Of a stretch of 64,000 nucleotides of DNA, positions 40,263 to 49,726 are shown piece after piece. How positions within the stretch are numbered: position 1 is the first letter of the stretch; every line of letters starts with the position of its first letter. The stretch spans positions 18,573,501-18,637,500 of the forward strand of contig NC_088111.1 in NCBI RefSeq assembly GCF_036370855.1, written 5' to 3'. Made by a program: the position numbers and the translations under genes. This DNA is from Dromaius novaehollandiae. Taxonomy: Eukaryota > Chordata > Aves > Casuariiformes > Dromaiidae. The notes under the pieces are model-generated. The model was not told the origin of the DNA. It ran no database searches and worked only from the letters and a program-made list of their open reading frames with translations.

Positions 40263-43200
40263 CCCCTCCACTCTTCTCTTTTCCCCTTACTTTGTTAGTC
40301 TTTGTGTTTCCAAGCTAATAGTTTGATGGTTCTTCCCTTTTCAGATGCTGCTTGGTTCTTCAGGGCATCAGGCATTGGCCAGTGGTGGGAGGAGAGGGTT
40401 GTGAAGGCAGTAGGTGCTAGTGCAGAATGTGGAAGGAAAACTGGAGGAGAATCTCCAGCTATGTACACTGTTAGCCTTGTCCTTGAAAATGGAGTTTAGC
40501 CCTTTGAATCCTTTCTGATGAGCAATGACCATTCAACAGAAGGGACTTCTGTAAAAGAAGTGCCACACTGGATTTTCCTGTTTCTGTCTAGTTTGCACCA
40601 GACAAATTGGTTTACAAGAATTCTTTCCCCTTCTTAGTGGCAGCTCTGAGGTGGCTGTGGTATCTGTTTAGTTTATCCTTAAATTGCCAGATAAAGATTC
40701 TGTAGGCTGAATTTGATTAACAGTTGGGATGCTCTGCTGGACAGGATAACCTCCAGCTCTTTCCCAGAACAACATGACCTCAGGAAGCTAAAGGAAGTCT
40801 GGCTGTGTGAAGAAGAATGAGGAAGGTTTGCTGTGTGGAGTGCCATTTTTAGATGTTTCATTAACATCACCTTAAAATTCAGTTTTATTCAGATGCAGAA
40901 GAGGAATTAATGTATGAAAGTTCAGGGAGATGTTGAGTAGAACAAGGAGCCACCTTCTGTGTCCGTAGTGTAGCTGTGTAGCTGAGCTGGAGGCCACAGG
41001 TCTTGATCCAGCTCCCAGTAAGATATGGATGACATCTTGTCTTTGATTACGCTGGGATTTCTTGATTGTGTAGTAAAGAGATACTCACAAGTTGTCCGTA
41101 CTTAAAGCTTGGAAGAGTATGCCTGCAGCTATGCTGACATAGCTAAACAAGCTTAAGGCTTTACTTCCAGAAGTAGACAATGTCTGTGGGCTCAACTATA
41201 CAGTTCAGAGGCTGGGCAGCATTCCTGGCTTAAAAGTAGATGTAAGATCATTTGCCATCAAAATCGATGTAAATACACAGGAAAAATTACTAGATACTGT
41301 ACATGCAGGTCAAAGCTTTATAGCACATAATAGGTTAGGAGAAATACAATGTGGCCATGTGGCTAGACCTTTGTAATGCAGTGTGTTTTGTGAACACCGA
41401 CTGAAGAAATGAAAAGCTTTGCTGAATTTATGATGTTAACAGTACAGTAGGTGAGTGCATTAGCCTGCAGGCTAGTCACCCAGAGCTCACTGATAAAGTG
41501 GCTAAAATAGCATCTGTTGATATAATGCCTGAACTGAAGCTTGATGCTAGTTTATAAAATCTGATGCACTCAGAGCATGTTTACTCCAAGACAAGCATGA
41601 ACTCTGTCTGATGTGTATTTAACCTTTCCAATCTTGGGAATCCTCTAGGAATCCGAGCAGCCCTCGATGTGCTGATTTTTGCCATGAGAGGTTGGTGACT
41701 AGAAGATCAACAAGAGCTCTGTTGTTGGAGTGCAAACCCACCTTCTGTCACTGCACCGCATCAAACACAGTGAGGTGACGATAGTCCCAGGGGCCTGTAT
41801 GCAGCAAGGAGCAGTAGCAGCAGGATCAGGAGGGTACTTTGGCGCCAGTGTCCCATATATGATTATGCTGCCTTGTCTGATGCACTAAGCTTCACCATTT
41901 CATGCACCGGTTGCCTCTCCAAGTCCTCACCTCTCTGTTTCACCTTTTCCCTTTACTTTGCAAAGACCTGTGGAGAGAAACTGGTGTCTCTATACGTGGC
42001 TAACATAACAGATCCTAATGGGAAAGGGAGAGGTAACAGCATTAGTTTGGAGGAAAAAAACTGCTGATAGCAATACAAACGACTTGCTCAAAAGCTGGTC
42101 TGCAAATGGCTTTGGCCCTGAAAGAGTCTCCTCATGGAATGCAACAGAGGCACTTTGGTTAATGAAAGCTGTGTAAAGGATGAGCTGTTTCTAACGTGAT
42201 GGTAAAAGGGAGGTATAGGAAGCTGGTTAGGACCTGCTTTTTTACTTTTTCTCTGCACAGTGTCAAAACGTGCTGGGCAAGCAGGGAAGATTTGTATGGA
42301 GTATGGATCTTGCGTCAAAGCTTGGGTGCTGTTTGTAGTGGTGAAGTTGGGGCTGTGCTTTTCCTCCCAGATCCCATCCTTTCCTCTCATATACTAAATT
42401 ACTCATCTGCAGAAGCACTGTATCACTAACCAGTTTCCATCTGGCTTGTGCTCTTCCTGCAGCCAGAGTAGAGACCCTTGATTCTTTCAGCATATTGAGC
42501 AGAACCAAGCGTTCCAAGCGTGCACAGTGGGGGGGAATGCTGCTGTGAAACACTGGGGCATGGGCTGGTTGTGTCCTTTGCTTCTGTGTTTGCTCTGCCA
42601 GATCTTCCCATGGGAGAGAACTGGGGATCTCCAACCTCAAAGAATCTACTGGGATTTATTTGGGTTCCTGACTCTAAGCAATGCTCAGCCCTGCTCTGTG
42701 CAGAAAATTGGTCTATAAGGTTTGACTTTTACTTGGACTTTGTTAAACTGCTATGTGTCTTTTTTAGGTTCAGAAGTGGCTTTCAGTATGGATTGGGTTC
42801 TTTTTAAAGTTTTCTCTACAAGTAACAGTTTGTGTGCTGACAAACTCCTGCTGGTGATGAACAGTGTGGCCTTCTCTCCTGCTCTGCCCAGGCTCATCAG
42901 CTGTGGAGGCAAACCTATATTCTCCAGGGCAGGAGATGGAAAATATTTATAGGCAGTGAAATCCAGTTTGAAAGGACATTCCTGAGACCTCGTGCTTTTA
43001 AACTTGGACAGAATCCCTCGCACGTCTGGCTCAGGACCTTGAAACTGGACCGGACCATAAAGTAGTTCACTGGGCCAGATTGAGAACAGAGTTTTCTCTC
43101 ATCCAGACTTCCTGCTGAGACTATCGAGAGTGTCTTGGGTAGGTTCCAGCTCTATGATTTATGGACAAACCGCAGGCCAGGAATCTGCAATCTAAGCTCC

Positions 43201-43272
43201 TCAAGCAGCAACTGTTTAAAACATTATGGGAAGAAATGGCCATGGTTTCCAAAAGAAGAGAACTTGTGAGCC

Positions 43273-43455
43273 ATTAATAATGTTTAGCACTTCTGTAGCG
43301 CTTTACAGTTGTTACTTCACAAGGAAGATGGGAGAATTAATTAAGTCAGAGTTATTCTCGTTGCACAAATAAAGTTTGTATGGAGATTAAATAAATTTCC
43401 CTAAGAAACACAGTGAATCTGAGTTAGGGGTACAACCCAGGACTTAAGAGCCCCA
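43273..43455 (-). mobile_element. MIR-like SINE remnant
   Basis: On the + strand it reads like the reverse complement of a MIR: a 'gcgctttacag' block, then 'ttattctcgttgcac' with an A/G-rich aaataaagtt block, then aattt-ccct-agaaacacag and 'gtacaacccaggact'. The order and spacing match the MIR consensus as I remember it, but the copy is heavily diverged. Confidence 0.6.
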
Positions 43456-45997
43456 ACACAAAGTAGAACCAACCACTTCTTCAAGATCCAAAGGCATATA
43501 GGCAAGTACCTCCTGGGTTTGGATGAGGTAGGCAACACGAACGTAACAGGAACTTGAGGAGCCTCTTCCCAAAAGCATTCCTGCCCTATGCCTTATTCAT
43601 TTGAAGACTCCTCCCAGGGCAGTTCTGGGTCTGCCCAAATCTTATCTGGAGAGATGATCATGCACTTTCTCAGTAACAGAGTTCAAAAATTCCTGGGATT
43701 TCAGTAAAGACCTGGAAGCTTGGTTGCTGGAATCATCCTTTACAGAATTCTTTCCAGTTGAAAACCTACCCTATTGCCCAGGAAGAAGAGGATGGCCTGC
43801 TAAAAATGACCTTGCTGTTCTGTATTGCTATCTTTCTTAACTGAGAACAGCTCACCTCAAGTCCCTTGTGCACAGCTGAACCCAGGTTTTCCTTTTCTTT
43901 CATCAGCAGAAAGCTCTTTTCCAGAAAAAGTCATTTGCTCTCCTCCTGTTCTCCGAATCATCTTTTGTTCCTCCTTTTCCTTCCCCTCTACATTTACCTC
44001 CATCTTCTCTAGAGCCCTTAGTGACTGATGCTGTGGTTGCGATGCAGTCCAAGCCAAGAGGGCAGTTTATCTGCCTTGACAGTCATTTTCTCGTTCTCAT
44101 CCATGACAGAAAGGTGGTCCCACATCACTGTCTTCCACTGTCAGAGCTGGAGCCCCTTCTGGCAAGAAATCAGTCTCAAATCACAAGCCCACTCTGATCT
44201 GACTGTTCCAGGAAACAGTCTGGAGTGTGAACAGGTGGGACTGAATAAAAAATATGCCATCAGTCCTGGTCGAAATGGAGTAATTGGCAGGAGTGCAAGG
44301 ACCAAAGACTTCTGTAAGTACTTAAACTTATAAGGACTCCTGATTGTCTCATTGGCCTTGATCTACTTGCATGCAGCAGGAAGGATGAAAACTTGGTGAA
44401 AGAAGCAGAGTTTCCTCCGCCTCTTAAGTCTAGATGGCAAAACATGTCATAACAAATCCTCATTAAAAATCTCTGCCTGACTTTATTCCAAATGTCAAGA
44501 TACTATCTGCATGGGATTTGGGGTCAGGTAAAAACAGTTAACAAGAAGCAGTCTGTGAAGCCAAGCAAAACTTGGTTCTCCGTTTGTAGCCCACGTAAAA
44601 GAGGGGTAATTGGGTTAAAACCTGTTGCAGAAGTAAATCAGTAAGTAAGTGCATAATGGAACGGTCCCAAAGGAAACTCTGAGAAACTTGGGAAGTCAGA
44701 GCTGTGACAGGAGGCAGAGGGAGAATCCGCTTGAGTTTTGTCTTTGCTAATGTATCTAAATCACTGGGCTTGTTTTGCCTCAAGTAGTTTAGCAGGTGCA
44801 GCAGGTTATCTTGCAGTATGCTTCAAGAAATCAAGGCTTAAGCATATTTTTAATTGGTCATTGAATTTTTAAAGTTTTTAGACTTTTAGTACACATTGAA
44901 TGCCTGGTGCACTTATTGAATGATGGTGATTCTTCTTGGAAATTGTATTTGATTTCGCCTTCAAGGAGAACAGGAGGAAAATATTATTTTAGAGCAAGTT
45001 AATTTGAAGTGTATCCTGTCCAACTCCTGCTGTGTGACTTATGGAACGGGAACCTGCATAGTTATCTGGCAGGCTTACAGGAAGAGAGAGAGGAATATAT
45101 ACTGGCATGCACCATCCCAAAGTTTACACCTTAGGGAAAAAAGAAAACTGTTCTTGAGGAAAATGCTGCATTGTTTCTTGCTTTGTCCTTTCAAGAGAGT
45201 CAGTGCACAGAGTATTGTGCTGAGTTCCATCATCCAACATGGCCAAAGCTCACAAGATCCTGTGAAGGGCAGGTTAAAGCTGAACTTTGCTCAGTCCTCC
45301 CATCCACTGCTATTAGACTAGGCCCCTTCACTGCTTCCCTGATTGTTGCTAGCCTGGATTGAGCCAATTTGTATTGCAAGCTTCAAAAAGTTAGTCTGAA
45401 GTTGCCAAACAGCCACCAGAGTTAAAAGTCTTAATACAGATCAGTGGATCTGCCTGTCAGACTGAGCAGAGCGAACAAGGCGAAACACAAATTTTAAGAT
45501 GTGCTTAATTTAGCATTCTGGGAATAAATGTGTATATGTATAGATGATATATAATGTGCACATTTTATTTATATAGGTTTATGTATTTAGTGTAAATGGT
45601 ATTACACTGTGACCTCAAGCACAGCTGTTTTTAAAATACATTTAATATTGGAAATACTGACCGTATTGTACATGATCATAGCTATCCAGAGAGAAAGCTC
45701 AAAAATAAAGCTGGAGAGTAAATATCCTGTCCTTTGCAACATGTATCAGAAGTGTTGCTATTTCAAGGATCTCTCTACATCTATGTAGCTGTATAATTCT
45801 TGGGAGGGTACTAATAGCATGTATTTCTAGTTAAGACAAAATGTTCATGCTAGAGTTTAAAGCACTGGGGCCCTATGCTCATGCTTTAGGCATGTCTGTA
45901 GAAGTGGCTTCACTTCCGTTAGTCTGTGTCTTTCTTGCCTTTTTAGTTTTTGAGCCCTGCCAGCCCAGCACATCATCCCTGTCCCGTGTCATTGCTC

Positions 45998-46337
45998 CAA
46001 ACCATTTTTAGCCGTCTTGTTCTGGCTGAAGTCCAATAGGGAGCTGTTGTCTGCCAGCTCCCTGCATTGAGCCAGGAGAGCCCGCACTCCCTGCTTGGCA
46101 GGAACCGCGTCTGCCCTCCACTGCTGCCCATACCCTCGAGTCACCATCCGTCTCTGGCGGGTCGGGGGCTTCTGGTATCCAGAAGGTGACATCGCAGCCC
46201 CGCTGTGCTGGCAGGCCCTAAGTGAGCGGCTGCAAACTCCAGTAGCTGGGAGAGCCGCGGCTGCTGTTTGAACGCAAAGACGACTTTGTGATTGGGGACC
46301 AGTTGGTCATCTTGGAGGCAGGCTGTTTCCCTAATGG
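45998..46337 (-). other. Candidate unrecognised exon in a GC-rich patch (minus strand)
   Basis: On the minus strand a pyrimidine tract ending in cattag (about 46338-46356) precedes DNA with a 62-codon open frame that reads KVVFAFKQQPRLSQLLEF in its middle. A second frame is open from 46192 down to 45989. I do not recognise either peptide. The same DNA is also partly open on the + strand, so this may be chance in a GC-rich patch. Confidence 0.2.
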
Positions 46338-46384
46338 GAAGAAAAAGTGAATTCTTAAAAAGATTACTAATGAAAGTCCTGCAG

Positions 46385-46470
46385 GTCAGCTCCTATGCAG
46401 GGAATCAGATATCCTGCCTCTGATCAGCTGCATGATTTTGGGAGAGCTCCTTCCTCTCTCTATACCTGTT
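46385..46470 (+). mobile_element. MIR-like SINE remnant
   Basis: The sequence runs 'ctgcctctgatcagctgcat', then gattttggga, then ctccttcctctctctatacc. This parallels the MIR core (ctctgccact-agctgtgtgac-cttgggcaa-cctctctgtgcc). Strongly diverged and short. Confidence 0.5.
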
Positions 46471-49024
46471 ATTGTGGCTGCATCTTCCAGATAGTCTTGT
46501 GTACAAATAGTGAATAGAGCCTTTTGTAGCAACCGTGTCCTTGTTGCCTTTCAGGAATAAAGGCATAAAAATGTCCTGTGAAATAGATACCAGTTTGGTA
46601 GCCAGTAGGTATTGTTAAATCTCTGTGTTTTGGAACCTGTCTATATAAAAATACCACAATTCAGCTGGTTCTTTTTAAGTGCAGATTTTAAAAAGGTTGC
46701 AATGTATTTGCATGCATCAACAAGACTCAAGGTGGCTGCGCTACACAAGTTGAACACAGTAAGTTGTAAATGATTCAAGTGGTGAAAAAAACAGATGCTT
46801 GTGCATGTTACACATTTCACATTTCCGAGGGGTCCTTTTCTTTCATGCCTCAGCATTTTTGCCATGGAAAATTCTGTGTGATTCCATGAAACACAATAGA
46901 AGGGACCAGGATTGCAGTGTTGTCTGGCAGCAGCGATGTGGAGGCTGGTCTCTGGCTGAAGATGGTGTGTGTTCACTGTGTTCGGTGTCGCTTGTTGTGT
47001 AATGCTGATGGGCAATTTCACAGACCGCAGGTGTGTGATAGGGTTTGCAGGCTGTCTGGCTTCTTGCAGAGAAGCCCCTTGATGTCCTCTGGCTGCCTAC
47101 CTCAATGGCATCTAGCAAAGAGGACGTGGCCTTTGGGGCTCAACAGCAGCAAGTGCTATGGCCATAGTTGGGAGGAGAGGAACATGATCTGGCAGTTGCA
47201 GAAAGCTTACGTTTTACCTGGGCTGTTTGTCAGGGTCTCCTCTTCTGCTTAGTCTCTTCCTCGCTTTGTCTATTTGAAAACACAGGTGAGAATATGAAGG
47301 CAAAAATAAGATTGTTTGGAATAATTTAGCGCTCTCCCTAGATTAAGTTTCCTGCTTCTCTAATGTTTAGTTTGGGTTTTTGTTTTAAATATTTGGTGCT
47401 CAAGAAATGCATTTATGGTATTGTGCAACAAAATGTCACTGTGATTTGGCTTAGTAGTAATTGTGGAACCAATATGATGTCGCAGTACATCGTAACTGGA
47501 GTATTTTCAGTATGTTTGAGCAATATTTGCTTGTAAGTTCTTGCAGGATTTTCTTAAGAGCTTCTAATTCCCATAAAGCGTAGCAACTTGAGAAAGAACT
47601 TGAATAAACTAACAGAAGTGTTGAAAGACACAAACCAAAGGATTTCTTCATAGCAGTTTTGGGTTCTGTCGTATGGGCACAGTCTATCTCCTGGTGAGAT
47701 TCACTACATAAAATATACTGATCAATCTTGCCAAAATAATCAAGGGCCCTCATTTTTGCTTAAAATTCAAGCTAAAATTGTTTGAATTTAGCATGGGTTA
47801 AAAATTAAATTGCTTTAGTGGTACCGAAAAAGCACAGTGTCTCAGTAGCTTGTTTTGTTTTAAAAGTTGTAGTTATTTTTCCTATAAAATTTCCAAACTG
47901 GCAATGCTATGACAATGCCAAATTGTTTCGGTAATGTCAAATTAGGGATTGAGATGTAATTATGCAAAAAATAAATGCTGATTCATGTAAAGGAGCCATC
48001 AGTTTGGTTACATTTAGACATAGTGTTACTGTCAGTAAAGTACTTGATGTTTTTGGAGCAAATGAATAGGGATGTCACTGATGGTCAGCTGCAGCGTCTT
48101 CTATATGCTGCTAAACTTCTTCTATATGCCTCTTGGCCTGTTCAGAAATGTTACTAGTAGTAGTCTTGGTCCTTGTTGCATCCATACTGAGCTTTAAGGG
48201 AAAACTCTGATTTCAACACAGAAATCTGCATTCAAAATGGAAAGCCAGTGTATGAGAAAGCCCCTGCACCTCTGGTGAGTTTAGTACCTGCAGACCTTTA
48301 CCACCACTAACTGCTCATTTGGAGGAAATCGCTTTTGCACACAGCTCAGAGTTAAAATTCGGGATGAGATCTCAGAGCCTGAACCGAACGCTGTGGAAAC
48401 ATGATGCCCAGCTTCCTTTTCACCTCCGGGTAGTAAAAAGCACAAAGTAAGAAGGTGATGCTCTTTCAGTTGCCCGATGAGCTCCCTGAAAGCCTGAGGC
48501 ATAGAGCTGTTCACCTTCAAATTTCAATACATCCCCGAGGCGTTACGATTATATTATATTACAATGATAACAGGCTTTAACGGCAGCTTTGTAGCCCACA
48601 GCTGCATACCGCAGCTTTTAACCGCACGGCCAAAGCAGTGAATTTTCGGTGCTCACAAGCAGGTCGTATGTCTTTATCTCCTTAACGTGTATATGCTTCT
48701 ACATGTGCCTGTTCCAAAGATTTTAATTCTTAAAAGAAAAAAAAGAAAAAAGGAGGCGACGCTGCGGGGTACATGTTCCTGTTTTGGTGCTGTTTTCGCC
48801 CCAGCGCCGCTCAGCTGTGGGACACCCGGAGCCGCGGCCCCGCTCAAGCGCGGCTGGATTTTGTTTTTCGCGCGGTTGGGGCGGCTGCGCTGAGGCCCTG
48901 CAGCGCTGCGAGGCCGCGGGGCTGCCCGCTGCGGACCGGGTTCGCCTGGGGGGGCGCCGCCGAGCGCCGCTGCCGGCCGCGGAAGGGCCGCGAGCCGCCG
49001 CCGCCGGGCCCGGCTGACAGGACC

Positions 49025-49038
49025 GTCACCATGGCAAC
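49025..49038. promoter_or_regulatory. RFX X-box (GTCACC-AT-GGCAAC)
   Basis: A perfect match to the X-box consensus GTNRCC N(0-3) RGYAAC. The central ATG also has a good Kozak context and opens a 16-codon frame ending at a donor (aag|gtgagg, 49079), so the site could instead start a small upstream exon. Confidence 0.6.
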
Positions 49039-49096
49039 CGCTCCGGCGGCGGGAGTCCTCTGCGCCTGCGCGGGCAAGGTGAGGCCCAGGCCCAGC

Positions 49097-49106
49097 GCGC
49101 ATGCGC
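49097..49106. promoter_or_regulatory. NRF1 palindrome (GCGCATGCGC)
   Basis: Exact core of the NRF1 site YGCGCAYGCGCR, common in promoters of DNA-repair and mitochondrial genes. Confidence 0.6.
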
Positions 49107-49144
49107 GCACCGCCCGGGGAGGGGGGGCGGACGGTTGGCGCGCG

Positions 49145-49154
49145 GCGCATGCGC
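49145..49154. promoter_or_regulatory. Second NRF1 palindrome (GCGCATGCGC)
   Basis: Identical ten bases to the first site, 48 bp downstream of it start to start. Confidence 0.6.
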
Positions 49155-49347
49155 TTCGCCTCGGTGTCGGTGCTACCCGCCGTTGTGGCGGGGCGCGAGA
49201 AGCAGAGGGAGCCCGTGCCGCGGCAGAGAGGTCAGCGGCGGGCGGGGGGCGGCGGCGGCGGCCCGGGCGGGCCGCGCCTCTGTGGGGAGGGCGGCGAGCG
49301 GGCGGCCTGAGCTCACCCGGCCGCCGCCATCGGCGCTCCCCGGCGCG

Positions 49348-49363
49348 GCGCCACCTGCTGGCG
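49348..49363. promoter_or_regulatory. CTCF-like site
   Basis: gcgccacctgctggcg matches the core of the CTCF motif (reverse form GCGCCCCCTGGTGGCC) closely at the invariant positions. Binding is inference. Confidence 0.45.
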
Positions 49364-49386
49364 GGGAGGCGGCGGCGCCGCGCGCT

Positions 49387-49436
49387 GGGGCTGGCGTCAC
49401 GGCAGCGGCGTTCGACGCCGCTGTGACGCCAGCCCC
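49387..49436. repeat. Long near-perfect inverted repeat (3-nt loop) in the promoter
   Basis: Arms of 14 bp (ggggctggcgtcac / gtgacgccagcccc) plus 8 bp (agcggcgt / acgccgct), with a 3-nt bulge (ggc, 49401-49403) and loop tcg (49412-49414). Pairing extends a few more base pairs outward, with a wobble. Each arm carries a CRE half-site (cgtcac / gtgacg). Confidence 0.85.
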
Positions 49437-49442
49437 GGCGTG

Positions 49443-49450
49443 CGACGTCA
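49443..49450. promoter_or_regulatory. CRE-like site (CGACGTCA)
   Basis: Seven of eight bases match the palindromic CRE TGACGTCA. It lies 6 bp beyond the hairpin and just before the ATG-free leader. Confidence 0.5.
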
Positions 49451-49451
49451 C

Positions 49452-49726
49452 GCGTTGTTAGAACGAGAGGAGCGGCCGAGCCGTTAGGGGCGTTAGGTGA
49501 GCGGTCTGGTCACCGCAGACCTCCCCGGCCCGGCCGGCGCCTTTGCGGGCGGATTTGGAAAGGCGGCTCTTTGCTGCCCCACAGCCGTTCGGTGGGACGA
49601 AGCCTCAGTCACTGGCATCGCAGGTCGTCAAAATAAAAACCGCCAGGGCTCAACAGAGCCGAGGGTGTTCGCTGGCGGCCTGATACGCCCTGAACCGCAG
49701 CGGCCCTGCGCAGAAGCGTGCCTGCG
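49452..49726 (+). other. SLX4: Candidate SLX4 noncoding first exon
   Basis: About 275 nt without any ATG, ending at a strong donor gcg|gtaagtg (49727). An internal donor tag|gtgagc (49497) could give a shorter form. This is the expected look of a 5'UTR exon joined to the SLX4 coding exon at 59.07 kb. The transcription start is not determined. Confidence 0.45.

Larger units (their letters stand above)
40263..48770. other. Intergenic region TRAP1-SLX4
   Basis: About 8.5 kb. It holds two MIR-like SINE remnants, a small GC-rich patch (46050-46330) with open frames on both strands, an AT-rich 3'UTR-like stretch with AATAAA near 45705, and a minus-strand open segment at 48281-48520. In human this interval carries DNASE1. 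I looked on the minus strand for its conserved FNIxTFG, QEVRDS, GDFNA and SDHYPVE codons and found none. Confidence 0.6.
48770..49650. promoter_or_regulatory. SLX4: CpG island, probable SLX4 promoter (possibly bidirectional)
   Basis: A dense CpG island about 9.5 kb upstream of the SLX4 start codon, with no other + strand gene between. It contains an X-box, two NRF1 palindromes, a CTCF-like site, a long hairpin and a CRE-like site. In human, SLX4 and DNASE1 start head to head, so a bidirectional promoter would fit synteny; its minus-strand partner is not evident here. Confidence 0.7.

Noticed and set aside
45480-45730. 3' end of a + strand gene (AT-rich, AATAAA near 45705)
   Set aside because: It looks like a 3'UTR, but no upstream coding exon on the + strand could be found between the TRAP1 end and here.
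48674-49426. Long frames on both strands in the SLX4 CpG island
   Set aside because: Low-complexity Arg/Ala/Pro/Gly translations typical of CpG islands. Motifs and splice signals explain the region better.
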